From Pseudomonadota bacterium (lineage in GTDB: Bacteria; Pseudomonadota; Gammaproteobacteria; Thiotrichales; Thiotrichaceae), in contig PDPG01000040.1 in NCBI GenBank assembly GCA_002747455.1, forward strand, positions 62,001-126,000: 64,000 nt of DNA, in the 5' to 3' direction. Position 1 is the stretch's first letter; each line of letters starts with the position of its first letter. Of the stretch, positions 29,232-38,625 are shown in pieces. The position numbers and the translations under genes are program-made. The notes under the pieces are model-generated. The model had not been told where the DNA came from. It saw only the letters and a program-made list of their open reading frames with translations, and searched no databases.

Positions 29232-30461
29232 TTGATGTTTAAAAAACTATTTCCCTTATTATTAGCTACTAGCGTGATGACTATTAGTATGACGTGTGCA
29301 GCAGATCAGGCAATGATTATCTTAGATGGCTCGGGCAGTATGCAAGGGCAAGTCGATGGCAAAGCCAAAATGACGATTGCCAAAGAGACCTTAAACAAGG
29401 TAGTTAATGACTGGGATGAAAACATTGATTTCGGTCTAATGGCTTATGGCCACAACAGAAAAGGCGATTGTAGTGATATTGAGGTGTTAATCCCCTTATC
29501 TAAAATCGATAAAAACGCCGTGTTAGAAAAGGTAAAAGCCATTAAGCCTAAGGGGAAAACACCTATCAGTGATTCTCTACAGCAAGCAGCAAAAAAATTG
29601 CATTTTACCGAAGATAAAGCAACCATTATTTTAATCAGTGATGGCAAGGAAACCTGTAATGCTGATCCCTGTACCACAGCTAAAGAGCTTGAGGAGAAAG
29701 GGATTGATTTTACCGCTCACGTTATCGGTTTTAATGTTGATACCAACACCGATAAACAATTAGCCTGTATTGCCAATGCCACCGGCGGCGAGTATTTTTC
29801 TGCTAAAAATGCTAATGATTTAAACAGTGCAATGAAAAAAGCAGTGAAAAAAGTCGAGAAAAAAGAGCCTGTTAAAGAAAGAACCGTCAGAGTCGTAAGA
29901 GCCAAAACAGGGCTTAAATACAATCTGGTCTTAACCGCCAGTGAAACCGAGGGCGGAGAACAGGTTGACGGTCATTTTACCATCTACCAAGCAGATAAAG
30001 AAAACGAAGAGGATTTGAAATTGGTAAAAAAGTGCTCTTCATTAAGTAACCCCACGGTTGGTTATCCTTGCAGAGAAAAGCTTCCTGCGGGTGATTATAT
30101 TATCAGAACCGAAATGCATAAAACCTTTATTAAAGATACCAATGTAACCCTGAAAGAAGATGAGAAAAGCGTTATCAATATTGTTACCGGTGAAACCAGC
30201 GAAATGAATATAACCGCAGCCGCAGGTGATAGTGACGAGCCGATACGTGCCAGTTTTGGCGTTGCAAGAATAGTCAACGGTGAAAAGGTAACCATTGACG
30301 GTTGCTATAATTTTAATAAAAATTGCGAATTAAAGCTTCCGCCAAGTGATTATATAATTGAGGTAACGGTACCGTTTGGCAAACATCAATTCAAATCGGG
30401 AAGCACTAAAATTACCCTGCAACCCAATGAAAAACTTTCGATACTTGTACCTGTCGATTAA
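29232..30461 (+). CDS. Secreted von Willebrand factor A domain protein
   Basis: A 409-residue exported protein. An N-terminal signal (MFKKLFPLLLATSVMTISM) ends near CAA. The vWA domain covers about residues 25-215 with a complete metal site: DGSGSM, the Thr in KGKTPISD and the Asp in ISDGKETC. A Lys-rich helix follows (KKAVKKVEKKEPVKE). The rest holds two or three beta-rich repeats with LPAGDYIIRTEM and LPPSDYIIEVTV. Such proteins bind ligands through a divalent ion; a partner cannot be named. An A/T-rich codon choice sets it apart from the neighbouring chromosomal genes. GGAG lies upstream of the start; ATG at 29235 is the alternative. It ends at a clear terminator. Confidence 0.85.
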   Translation: MMFKKLFPLLLATSVMTISMTCAADQAMIILDGSGSMQGQVDGKAKMTIAKETLNKVVNDWDENIDFGLMAYGHNRKGDCSDIEVLIPLSKIDKNAVLEKVKAIKPKGKTPISDSLQQAAKKLHFTEDKATIILISDGKETCNADPCTTAKELEEKGIDFTAHVIGFNVDTNTDKQLACIANATGGEYFSAKNANDLNSAMKKAVKKVEKKEPVKERTVRVVRAKTGLKYNLVLTASETEGGEQVDGHFTIYQADKENEEDLKLVKKCSSLSNPTVGYPCREKLPAGDYIIRTEMHKTFIKDTNVTLKEDEKSVINIVTGETSEMNITAAAGDSDEPIRASFGVARIVNGEKVTIDGCYNFNKNCELKLPPSDYIIEVTVPFGKHQFKSGSTKITLQPNEKLSILVPVD

Positions 30462-30477
30462 TATTATTAACCATACC

Positions 30478-30503
30478 CCCCTGATCACCATCAGGGGCTT
30501 TTT
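30478..30503 (+). terminator. Intrinsic terminator after the vWA gene
   Basis: Eight-bp stem CCCCTGAT (30478-30485) with ATCAGGGG (30490-30497), four-base loop, followed by CTTTTT. It separates the vWA gene from the membrane protein gene downstream. Confidence 0.88.
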
Positions 30504-30581
30504 AGTACCACTTTTCTACTGACAGTCACTCCTCTCTTTCTTAGAGTGGTAATTATTTCAAAATTAAAAAGAGTAAAAATA

Positions 30582-31154
30582 ATGTATGACTCATATATTA
30601 TTGTCGCAATCTTGATTGGATGGTTTGTGGTTTTTTGGATTGCATCATCAAAGAATGAGAATTTATTTAACAAAAAACTGAAAAAACAGATGATTGCAGA
30701 AGATGAGCAGTATTTTGAAATAAGATATTTTAAAAATATTCCGTTTCTCTACCTGTTACTTTCTATTGTTGTAGCGTTTGCGGTTTTCTCAGTAGTTAAC
30801 GAGTTTTATATCTTTAAATTGTGTCTCAGTATTATTATTCTCGGAGCAGGTATTGCTAATTATATTTATAGAGCGGTTATGTACAAAATCGTTTTTGATC
30901 ACGGACAGATTACTCTATATATCGGCAACAAAGTGAAAGAAACCGGTACATTTGATGAAGCCAAAGGCATTTCTAGACCTTATATTGCTAAAAATGGTCC
31001 AAACTTTCCTTATCAAATTATTTTTGAATGGGGAGGAATGATAAAATCAGCGAAATTAATAGAGTTTAATGAAGATATGGATAATAGTTATCAATTGGTT
31101 GCCTTACTGGAAAAGGGTGGCTATTTTGATAAAAAGAAATTTAAAAAAGAATAA
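30582..31154 (+). CDS. Unknown membrane protein of the AT-rich island
   Basis: A 190-residue protein of unknown family. One helix is at residues 4-21 and a pair at about 56-100; the C-terminal 85 residues are cytosolic or periplasmic and beta-rich (FDHGQITLYIGNKVKETGTF), somewhat like a bacterial PH-type domain, which is a structural guess. The frame is open 12 codons upstream, but ATG at 30582 gives a better membrane start. The ribosome site is weak (AGAG). Base composition is strongly A/T-rich. AAGGAGA follows directly after its stop, in front of a start-stop codon pair. Confidence 0.65.
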   Translation: MYDSYIIVAILIGWFVVFWIASSKNENLFNKKLKKQMIAEDEQYFEIRYFKNIPFLYLLLSIVVAFAVFSVVNEFYIFKLCLSIIILGAGIANYIYRAVMYKIVFDHGQITLYIGNKVKETGTFDEAKGISRPYIAKNGPNFPYQIIFEWGGMIKSAKLIEFNEDMDNSYQLVALLEKGGYFDKKKFKKE

Positions 31155-31172
31155 AGGAGAAAAATAATGTGA
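31155..31172 (+). other. Ribosome site and ATG followed at once by TGA, remnant of a third gene
   Basis: AAGGAGAAAAATA is followed by ATG (31167-31169) and immediately by TGA (31170-31172). Spacing from the ribosome site is normal. One base further the frame reads DKLHKFELNLTITYFEN and then stops. This looks like the head of a gene lost by deletion or frameshift; an AUG-stop pair that tunes upstream ribosome recycling is also possible. Confidence 0.45.
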
Positions 31173-31337
31173 CAAATTGCATAAGTTCGAACTAAATCTG
31201 ACGATCACCTATTTTGAGAATTGACTGTCAGTCGAATTTTAACAACTTATACAGTTTTTGATATCGCGTCAGTTTTTTATTCGTTGTTTTTGACTTCTTC
31301 CCTACTCTTTGACGCGGGATATTTTTACATCCGTGAC

Positions 31338-31363
31338 AAAAAAGCCCGGCAACCACCGGGCTT
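31338..31363 (-). terminator. Intrinsic terminator of nrdAB
   Basis: On the minus strand AAGCCCGG and CCGGGCTT (31356-31363 and 31342-31349) pair around a six-base loop and end in TTTTTT. It begins four bases after the nrdB stop. Confidence 0.92.
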
Positions 31364-31366
31364 CTG

Positions 31367-32680
31367 TCAATCCCACTTTAATGCCCCACCGGTCTGGTAT
31401 TCCGTCACGCGCGTTTCAAAGAAGTTTTTCTCCTTCTTCATATTCGCTTGCTCGTCCAGCCAAGGGGTACGGTTCTGTGCTCCCGGGAATGGTTCTTCCA
31501 GCCCCAACTGACGTGCCCGCCGGTTAGTAATAAAGCGGAACTGCTCAATGTGATCCTCTGCGTTATAGCCCAAAATTGGATCACGCAAAATATAGCGGGC
31601 ATAACTGGACTCGGCAGCTTCCGACTCATCCCACATCTGGCGAATCGCCTGAGGGTCAAGATGCACATCGTTCTCCAACAGAATCTGCTTCACCACGCGA
31701 ATACCGAAAGAGGCGTGCATCACCTCATCGCGCATAATGTACTGCAACTGCTCGGATGTGCCTTTCATCAAACCACGTCGCTGCAAGGAGAAGATTGGCG
31801 TGAAGCCATTGTAGAACCAGCTACCTTCAAAGATGCCCGCAAAAAACATATAAGACATCACAAAACTGTTCAGGTCGTCCGGCTGTGTCAAATCCATGTC
31901 TGAGCGCATCACATCCTGCAAACGGCGATTTGCAACCTGAATTTTCTGGTTGATCTCAGGTACCACACGATAGCGGTTGTAAATTTCTTCCTGATTTAGA
32001 TTCAGTGTTTCAATGCAGTGTTGATAAGTCCATGTATGCAACGACTCTTCATACACCTGACGCGCTTGGTAAATTTGCAACTCCGGTGCGGTCATTTTCT
32101 CCATCACAGCCAAGCCGATATTACGCATCGCCAAAATGTCCGAGGTGGTCAGATAGGCCAATACATTCTCGTAAACGTGCTTTTCCGCATCATTCAGGGT
32201 GTGATTGTAATCATGCACATCCTGCGCCATATTGATGTCAAGCGGCGTCCAGTGATTCTTGTTGGCATTCAGGAAGTATTCCCACGCCCACGGATACTTA
32301 AACGGTGCCAACTGATTGATGTCACCTTCACCGTTAATCACGCGCTTATCATCGGAGCTAACCGCCGCCATCACTTTACCAGTCACGCCTAGTTGCTCAC
32401 CTTGCATACTTGATGCGGTGTTTTCGGTCGCAGGCTTGACTGCTGTCTGAGATGCCGCTGCTGTATTTGCTTCGGCCACCACCGGCTGTGTCGCAAGCTG
32501 CTCATCCACATCAATCGTTGGCACAGTCTGTTCGGACAGGGCGCTACTTACCGCATAAGCATTGAGTGTCGCCGCTGATTTTTCTGGCGGCATCACAGCA
32601 GACGCAGCTTTTTTGGCCGCATCCGCTGTTGATTGAGTCGCTGCTTTGGGTGGTGCGAGCGGATTATCCCAATTTAACAT
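31367..32680 (-). CDS. nrdB: Ribonucleotide reductase class Ia small subunit
   Basis: Carries the di-iron/tyrosyl-radical cofactor that starts ribonucleotide reduction. The 437-residue protein has an Ala/Thr-rich N-terminal extension of about 110 residues, then the ferritin-like core. Metal ligands D157, E212 and H215 and the radical tyrosine Y219 sit with the spacing of E. coli D84, E115, H118 and Y122. The C-terminus FFETRVTEYQTGGALKWD is the tail that docks on NrdA. The extension has no known fold; Pseudomonas-type NrdB proteins also start MLSWD- and have a low-complexity linker. It follows nrdA by 94 bases. Confidence 0.96.
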   Translation of the reverse strand: MLNWDNPLAPPKAATQSTADAAKKAASAVMPPEKSAATLNAYAVSSALSEQTVPTIDVDEQLATQPVVAEANTAAASQTAVKPATENTASSMQGEQLGVTGKVMAAVSSDDKRVINGEGDINQLAPFKYPWAWEYFLNANKNHWTPLDINMAQDVHDYNHTLNDAEKHVYENVLAYLTTSDILAMRNIGLAVMEKMTAPELQIYQARQVYEESLHTWTYQHCIETLNLNQEEIYNRYRVVPEINQKIQVANRRLQDVMRSDMDLTQPDDLNSFVMSYMFFAGIFEGSWFYNGFTPIFSLQRRGLMKGTSEQLQYIMRDEVMHASFGIRVVKQILLENDVHLDPQAIRQMWDESEAAESSYARYILRDPILGYNAEDHIEQFRFITNRRARQLGLEEPFPGAQNRTPWLDEQANMKKEKNFFETRVTEYQTGGALKWD

Positions 32681-32774
32681 GATACGTTGTTCTCCTTGTT
32701 TGCCACATCCATCACGCGCAGGCGTGCGGGAGTTTTCTTGATTCGATTAGCCGATATACAAATCAACTTACAAT

Positions 32775-35657
32775 TCACTGACATGCTTCACAATCTGGGT
32801 CTAGGATTGAACAGGCACTTGGCGCGGCCGATAACGGCGCGTTGTCGGTACGTCCACGTTGAGCGGCAACAGGTTCGTCACCCGATGTTTTTTCCATTGC
32901 TGTTGCCCCCATAGAGCGCAGGTAGTACGTCGTTTTCAGGCCACGCACCCAAGCAAGCTTGTACAAATTATCCATCTTCGCACCCGAAGGCTCGGCCATA
33001 TACAAGTTCAATGACTGACCTTGATCAATCCATTTCTGACGACGACTGGCTGCTTCCACCAACCAACGCGGGTCAATTTCAAAAGCACTCGCATACTTTT
33101 CCCGTATCTTTGCTGGAATGCGGTCAATCTGCTGCAAACTGCCATCGAAGTATTTCAAGTCATTGATCATGACGCCATCCCACAGCCCAAGTGCTTTCAG
33201 CTCCTCCACCATATAAGGGTTCACCACCGTGAACTCACCAGACAGGTTGGATTTCACGAACAGGTTCTGATAAGTCGGCTCAATTGACTGGCTCACACCA
33301 CAAATATTAGAAATGGTCGCGGTCGGTGCAATCGCCATCACGTTGGAATTGCGCATGCCATAAGCCTTCACACGATCACGCAGCGTGTCCCAATCCAATG
33401 TGCTGGATTTATCCACCTGCAAATAGTTTTCGCCCCGCGCTTCCTGCAACAACTCCAGTGAGTCAAGCGGCAGAATGCCACGATCCCATAATGAGCCTTT
33501 GAAACTTGGATAAGCACCACGCTCCTGTGCCAACTCATTGGACGCGGCAATGGCAAAGTACGACACTGCTTCCATGCTCTCATCGGCAAATTGCACAGCG
33601 GCCTCGGAGGCATAAACCAAATCCTGTTTATAAAGGGCATCGTGGAATCCCATCAGGCCCAGCCCCACCGGACGATGCTGCAGGTTGGAACGACGGGCTT
33701 GGGGCACGCTGTAGTAGTTATAGTCGATGACATTATCCAACATGCGCATGGCGGTGGTGACGGTCTTCTGCAACATTTTCATGTCGAGGCCATCTGCCTT
33801 GGTGTGTGCTGCGATATTAATTGAGCCTAAATTGCACACGGCAATCTCATCTTCATTCGTGTGCAAGGTGATTTCAGTGCATAGATTCGAGCTGTGAACG
33901 ACACCCACGTGCTGGTTGGTGTAACGAATGTTGCAAGGGTCTTTAAAAGTAATCCACGGGTGACCAGTTTCAAACAACATACCCAGCATCTTGCGCCATA
34001 AATCCAGTGCCGCAACTTTCTTCACCAGTTTGATGTCGCCACGTGCTGCTTTTTCTTCATACTCTTTGTATTTGGTTTCAAACGCCAGGCCGCACAAACC
34101 ATGCAGGTCTGGGGTATCATCGGGTGAGAACAATGTCCATTCGCCCTCCTCCGCAACACGCTTCATAAACAGATCGGGAATCCAGTTTGCGCTGTTCATA
34201 TCGTGCGTACGGCGACGGTCATCACCAGTGTTTTTACGCAGCTCAATAAATTCTTCGATATCAATGTGCCAAGTTTCCAGATAGGCACAGACCGCACCCT
34301 TGCGCTTGCCCCCCTGATTCACAGCTACTGCGGTATCATTAGCAACTTTCAGGAATGGCACGACACCTTGTGACTTTCCATTTGTCCCCTTGATGTGCGA
34401 CCCCAAACCTCGTACCTGCGTCCAGTCATTACCCAAGCCACCGGCGTATTTAGATAACAGTGCATTATCTTTAATGGCATCGTAAATTCCGCCCAAGTTG
34501 TCTGGCACGGTGGTCAGGTAACACGAAGACAACTGAGGACGTGGCGTACCGGAGTTAAACAATGTCGGCGTACTGCTCATAAAGTTAAAGCTGGACAGCA
34601 ATTCGTAGAACTCAATGGTACGCGCTTCACGATCCACTTCATTGATCGCCAGTCCCATCGCAACACGCATAAAGAAGATTTGCGGTAGCTCAAAGCGAAT
34701 ATCTTGCTCGTGAATAAAATAACGGTCATACAAAGTCTGCAAACCCAGATAGGTAAACTGCTGATCGCGCTGTGGCTTAATCGCCTTACCCAGCCGCTCC
34801 AGATCATAGCGTCCCAACTCATCATCCAGTCGCTCCAACTCCACGGCTTTGTGAATGTACTTGACCAGCATTTCTGGATACAGTGCCTTCATTTCTGCCT
34901 GCGTGGCTTCCGTTGGACGTCCCGTCAACATGGTCAGCGCCTCGCGGCGGATGGAGTCCATCAACAAACGTGCCGCCACATAAGAGTAGTTAGGGTCTTT
35001 TTCGATCATCACGCGCGTAGCCATGACCAAAGCCGAACCCACATCCTTTTCTGCAATACCATCAAACAGATTGCGGGTACTTTCCGCCAGTACCACATCG
35101 CCACTCACGCCACTAAGCCCCGCAACAGCTTCCTTGACGATCTTCTTCAGACGCTTTTCATCCAGCGGCTTACGCTCGCCATTTGCATCAATCACATGCA
35201 ATACGTCTTTCTTCGCTGCCCCCTTTTTCTTAGGTGCGGCTTTACTTTCTTTTTCGGCACGCAGACGCGCCCGTTCTTCACGATACAGCACATAACTACG
35301 CGCCACCTTTTGCTCACCAGCACGCATCAGTGCCAACTCTACCTGGTCCTGAATATCCTCAATATGCACCACACCACCGTCCGGCATACGGCGGAATAAT
35401 GATTCATTGACCTGTGATGCCAGCTCTTTCACCTCTTGATGTACTCGTGAAGATGCCGCAACCACACCACCTTCAACCTCCAGGAATGCTTTTGTCAACG
35501 CCACCTCAATTTTACTGACATCAAACGGGGTAACACTGCCGTTTCGGCGGATCACTTTATACATGGTGTCCGCAGTATTTTGAGTGTCTGATGCTGTGGT
35601 TGGGTGGGCTACAGATGCGTCAGACATAATCGACAGATCGTCACTGGTAGTGCTCAT
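32775..35657 (-). CDS. nrdA: Ribonucleotide reductase class Ia large subunit with two ATP cones
   Basis: Reduces ribonucleoside diphosphates. In the 960 residues there are two N-terminal ATP cones, about residues 32-138 (MYKVIRRNGSVTPFDVSKIE) and 148-245 (VLHVIDANGERKPLDEKRLKK), then the ten-stranded catalytic barrel. Active-site segments are SSCYLTTVPDN (first Cys), NLCTEI (radical Cys and Glu) and AVCNLGSINI (second Cys). The C-terminal Cys pair in DPDCEACQ re-reduces the active site. Two cones are usual in pseudomonad-type enzymes, in contrast to one in E. coli. Regulation is by the NrdR boxes at 35820-35867. Confidence 0.97.
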   Translation of the reverse strand: MSTTSDDLSIMSDASVAHPTTASDTQNTADTMYKVIRRNGSVTPFDVSKIEVALTKAFLEVEGGVVAASSRVHQEVKELASQVNESLFRRMPDGGVVHIEDIQDQVELALMRAGEQKVARSYVLYREERARLRAEKESKAAPKKKGAAKKDVLHVIDANGERKPLDEKRLKKIVKEAVAGLSGVSGDVVLAESTRNLFDGIAEKDVGSALVMATRVMIEKDPNYSYVAARLLMDSIRREALTMLTGRPTEATQAEMKALYPEMLVKYIHKAVELERLDDELGRYDLERLGKAIKPQRDQQFTYLGLQTLYDRYFIHEQDIRFELPQIFFMRVAMGLAINEVDREARTIEFYELLSSFNFMSSTPTLFNSGTPRPQLSSCYLTTVPDNLGGIYDAIKDNALLSKYAGGLGNDWTQVRGLGSHIKGTNGKSQGVVPFLKVANDTAVAVNQGGKRKGAVCAYLETWHIDIEEFIELRKNTGDDRRRTHDMNSANWIPDLFMKRVAEEGEWTLFSPDDTPDLHGLCGLAFETKYKEYEEKAARGDIKLVKKVAALDLWRKMLGMLFETGHPWITFKDPCNIRYTNQHVGVVHSSNLCTEITLHTNEDEIAVCNLGSINIAAHTKADGLDMKMLQKTVTTAMRMLDNVIDYNYYSVPQARRSNLQHRPVGLGLMGFHDALYKQDLVYASEAAVQFADESMEAVSYFAIAASNELAQERGAYPSFKGSLWDRGILPLDSLELLQEARGENYLQVDKSSTLDWDTLRDRVKAYGMRNSNVMAIAPTATISNICGVSQSIEPTYQNLFVKSNLSGEFTVVNPYMVEELKALGLWDGVMINDLKYFDGSLQQIDRIPAKIREKYASAFEIDPRWLVEAASRRQKWIDQGQSLNLYMAEPSGAKMDNLYKLAWVRGLKTTYYLRSMGATAMEKTSGDEPVAAQRGRTDNAPLSAAPSACSILDPDCEACQ

Positions 35658-35819
35658 TCAGGTTCTCCAATATTCAGTAGTGATAATAGCCGGAGCGTCC
35701 GAACGAACACGTTCGTCATTCTTTTATTAAAAATTAATATTTCGGACTTCGCCCGTCGGCAACGGCGGCACTATAACACGCAACCGAAGAACAGATAAAC
35801 CACTTTGTTTTTTGCCAAA

Positions 35820-35867
35820 GCACCATAGATAGTGTTTTTATTAAGTTATAACCACTATATATTGTAT
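35820..35867 (-). promoter_or_regulatory. Pair of NrdR boxes upstream of nrdAB
   Basis: GCACCATAGATAGTGT (35820-35835) and CCACTATATATTGTAT (35852-35867) both match the NrdR consensus ACACWATATATWGTGT, with 13 and 14 of 16 positions. Their start-to-start distance is 32 bases, about three helical turns, as at known NrdR-controlled promoters. They lie 163-210 bases upstream of the nrdA start inside a 379-base gene-free stretch (35658-36036) in which I see nothing else assignable except the start region of the reductase gene at 36037. Confidence 0.85.
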
Positions 35868-36036
35868 TCGATAGAATTTTGATGATGGGCAACAGTACGG
35901 GGAAAGCAGTAACAGAATATGCGAAGAACACCACACTATCGTGCCTGTAAAAAATTTACTTGTGCCGTAAATGCGCCTTGGTATGATGACCTAGCTTAAG
36001 CGATTTTCTGAGTAATTCAACACGGCAAGAATACAA

Positions 36037-37035
36037 ATGCCACACCAGATCACTGTGCAACCAAGTGGACACCAGTTTGAAGTCGATGACCACGAGTCGG
36101 TACTTGCTGGAGCGTTGCGCCAAGGCATTATGCTGCCCTATAGTTGTCGCGGCGGCTCTTGCGGCACTTGCTTCGGTAAAGTGCTGGAAGGCGAGATTGA
36201 TTATCCACGCGGCTTTCCATTGGGACTCATGGAAAGTGATCATGAAAAAGGTTATGCGTTATTTTGTGTAGCCCAGGCGCGTTCTGATTTGCTGATTGAC
36301 ATTCAGGAGGTGCGTAGTCGTGATGAAATCCGTATCAAAACCCTGCCTGCCGAAGTGGTTTCGGTAAACCCACTGATACCGGATGTTATGGAAGTACGCC
36401 TTAAATTGCCTGCCAGTGAAAAATTAGTATTTCGAGCCGGACAGCACCTTGATTTTCTGTTGCGAAATAAAAAGCGTCGTTCCTTCGCCATCGCCAATGC
36501 GCCAACCAATCACGAGTATCTGGAGCTGCACATTCGCCGTGTGCCAAGTGATGAGTTTAGTGATTTGGTGTTTAAGCAATTCCATGAAGGGACATTGGTG
36601 CACATTGAGGCACCACTTGGGGATTTTTATGTGCGTGAAGAATCCAACCGTCCATTAATCCTGATGGCGAGTGGCGGCGGCTTTGCTCCAATGAAAAGCA
36701 TAGTCGAACAACTACGCGCCGAAGGTGACACCCGTCCCGTTCATTTATACTGGGGTGCTCAAACCAGGAGGGATTTGTATCACCATAAACTTGCACGGCA
36801 CTGGGCAATGGGTGAGCGTTTTGAGTACACGCCGGTATTATCGGCGGAGGATGGCTGGCAAGGGCGTGCAGGCGATGTGCATCAGGCTATAGCGGAAGAT
36901 TTTGCTGACTTATCTGGCTTTGATGTGTACATGGCAGGGCCGCCCACAATGATTGAGGCAGTGACCCGGCAATTTCAGGCACAAGGGCTGCCACCGGAAC
37001 AGTTGTATGTGGCTACATTTACTACCTCAGCCTAA
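36037..37035 (+). CDS. Ferredoxin-type NAD(P)H reductase (CDP-6-deoxy-glucoseen-reductase-like)
   Basis: A 332-residue electron-transfer flavoprotein. Residues 1-90 are a plant-type 2Fe-2S domain with Cys-Arg-Gly-Gly-Ser-Cys-Gly-Thr-Cys and a fourth Cys in ALFCVAQ. Residues 100-200 bind flavin (RRSFAIANAP), and residues 205-330 bind NAD(P)H (ILMASGGGFAPMKSI and YMAGPPTMI). This is the AscD/E3 family, found in many gammaproteobacteria without dideoxysugar genes. Electron acceptor is unknown. It lies 172 bases before ubiG on the same strand, but a link to ubiquinone synthesis is unproven. Confidence 0.88.
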   Translation: MPHQITVQPSGHQFEVDDHESVLAGALRQGIMLPYSCRGGSCGTCFGKVLEGEIDYPRGFPLGLMESDHEKGYALFCVAQARSDLLIDIQEVRSRDEIRIKTLPAEVVSVNPLIPDVMEVRLKLPASEKLVFRAGQHLDFLLRNKKRRSFAIANAPTNHEYLELHIRRVPSDEFSDLVFKQFHEGTLVHIEAPLGDFYVREESNRPLILMASGGGFAPMKSIVEQLRAEGDTRPVHLYWGAQTRRDLYHHKLARHWAMGERFEYTPVLSAEDGWQGRAGDVHQAIAEDFADLSGFDVYMAGPPTMIEAVTRQFQAQGLPPEQLYVATFTTSA

Positions 37036-37207
37036 CTGCCGATACCCAGTATTTCCATAAGATCTAAAAGGTTAATGCGGTGCCTAGAGGCGCCACTACC
37101 TACAACGGCGCGATGGCCAATCGGATTGAACCTATTTTACTGATCATTAACCTAATAGGGGTTATCATATCGCACCTGAATATTGGGTTCTCAGGATTAA
37201 TCTACCA

Positions 37208-37915
37208 ATGCAAAATGTAGATCAACACGAAATTAAGAAGTTTGAAGACATTGCTCATCGCTGGTGGGATACCAACAGTGAGTTTAAACCGTTACACCAA
37301 ATCAACCCACTACGACTGAACTATATTGAACGGCTCGCAGGCGGACTCGCCGGTAAAAAAGTGATTGATATTGGCTGCGGTGGGGGCATTTTGTCTGAGA
37401 GCATGGCACTGCGCGATGCAGAAGTCACTGGCATCGACATGGGAGAAACCCCATTATCCGTGGCGAAGCTGCACAGTTTGGAAGCTGGTGTTGAAATCGA
37501 CTATCAACAAATTCCAGCCGAGGAAATGGCCGCACAGCGCCCTGCTCAATATGATGTGGTTACATGCATGGAGATGCTGGAGCACGTGCCAGACCCCGGT
37601 GCCATTGTTGCCGCTTGTGCAGCATTAGTAAAACCCGATGGGCACGTTTTCTTTTCAACCATTAACCGCAACCCCAAGTCTTTTGCGCTGATGATCGTGG
37701 GAGCTGAGTACTTTTTACGCATGGTGCCAAAAGGTACCCACGAGTACGCAAAATTCATACGCCCATCTGAATTAGAAAGCTGGAGCCGCCAAAGCGGATT
37801 AGAGTTAAAAGACATCAGCGGGATGACTTACAACCCTATTTTCCAAAACTACAAAATAGGTAATGACGTTGATGTGAATTACCTGATGCACTTTCGTAAG
37901 GATAAATTGTCATGA
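37208..37915 (+). CDS. ubiG: Ubiquinone biosynthesis O-methyltransferase UbiG
   Basis: SAM-dependent methyltransferase for the two O-methylations of ubiquinone synthesis. The 235-residue protein starts with the family pattern [21 protein letters not shown] and has SAM motif [23 protein letters not shown], and the typical [12 protein letters not shown]. Usual length. The stop overlaps the next gene's ATG by four bases (ATGA). Confidence 0.97.
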   Translation: MQNVDQHEIKKFEDIAHRWWDTNSEFKPLHQINPLRLNYIERLAGGLAGKKVIDIGCGGGILSESMALRDAEVTGIDMGETPLSVAKLHSLEAGVEIDYQQIPAEEMAAQRPAQYDVVTCMEMLEHVPDPGAIVAACAALVKPDGHVFFSTINRNPKSFALMIVGAEYFLRMVPKGTHEYAKFIRPSELESWSRQSGLELKDISGMTYNPIFQNYKIGNDVDVNYLMHFRKDKLS

Positions 37916-38493
37916 TTCAATCTTTAAATAAAAGGTTACTTTTTATACTTTCATTCATTGCGGTACTGGGGCTCTCCTCCGGTTGCTCAGTCCGTTATGA
38001 CAACGTTGCAGTCGATCCCGTGTCAAAACGCACCGTTGTTAAAAATATGGACCAACAAACAAAGCGGGAAGTTGCTGCCGTCACTCAGGCACTCATGTCA
38101 CTTGGCCCAAATATTGACCCTGCTGAAGCCAGCTTATTGGCACACGAAGCTGTTAACTACCCAAAGGTTTTAGCGAATCAATATAATTTGGTAAAACCAG
38201 CTTACCTACAAAATATCCTTGTGAATTACGGCTACCGCAAAAATGGCCTTTGCTGGCAATGGACGCGCGATATGGCAAAGCACATTCAGGCACGCCGCTG
38301 GAAGAGTTTTGACTTTTACCACGCCACTGCCAACCGTCGTCGCTTTAACGAACACAACTCACTGGTCGTCACAGCCAAGGGTAAGGGCGTTCGGGAAGGG
38401 ATGCTGCTGGATCCCTGGAGAGACTCAGGCAAACTCTACTGGAAGCGTACAGTGGATGACCCTGAATACTACTGGACACGTTTTACCAACTGA
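37912..38493 (+). CDS. Putative lipoprotein of unknown function
   Basis: A 193-residue exported protein that overlaps ubiG by four bases, so translation is coupled. The N-terminus is a signal with a lipobox-like LSSGC at residues 21-25 (position -3 is Ser, less usual). The mature part has no family that I recognise; it is rich in Trp and Arg, with [17 protein letters not shown] and [15 protein letters not shown]. The second of these resembles the end of transglutaminase/papain-like folds, where a Cys, a His and an Asp-Pro-Trp segment recur (C114, H145-N146, D164-P165-W166). A catalytic role is only a hypothesis. Terminator follows. Confidence 0.75.
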   Translation: MIQSLNKRLLFILSFIAVLGLSSGCSVRYDNVAVDPVSKRTVVKNMDQQTKREVAAVTQALMSLGPNIDPAEASLLAHEAVNYPKVLANQYNLVKPAYLQNILVNYGYRKNGLCWQWTRDMAKHIQARRWKSFDFYHATANRRRFNEHNSLVVTAKGKGVREGMLLDPWRDSGKLYWKRTVDDPEYYWTRFTN

Positions 38494-38516
38494 TGGTTTA
38501 AAGATCACCACGAACG

Positions 38517-38543
38517 AAGGAGCCTATCATGGCTCCTTTTTTT
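38517..38543 (+). terminator. Intrinsic terminator after the ubiG-lipoprotein genes
   Basis: AAGGAGCC (38517-38524) pairs with GGCTCCTT (38531-38538) around a six-base loop, followed by a run of T to 38543. Confidence 0.92.
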
Positions 38544-38625
38544 ATCATTTGCAAAAATATGGTGGATGGCAGCCAGAGTCTGCCTTGCAAATGGCGCCCA
38601 CAACCAAATTTGTTCGGGTCGTAAG

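Noticed and set aside
34704..35399. A 231-codon plus-strand open frame opposite nrdA
   Set aside because: It is antisense to the well-conserved ATP-cone region of nrdA, has no ribosome site and no recognisable domain.
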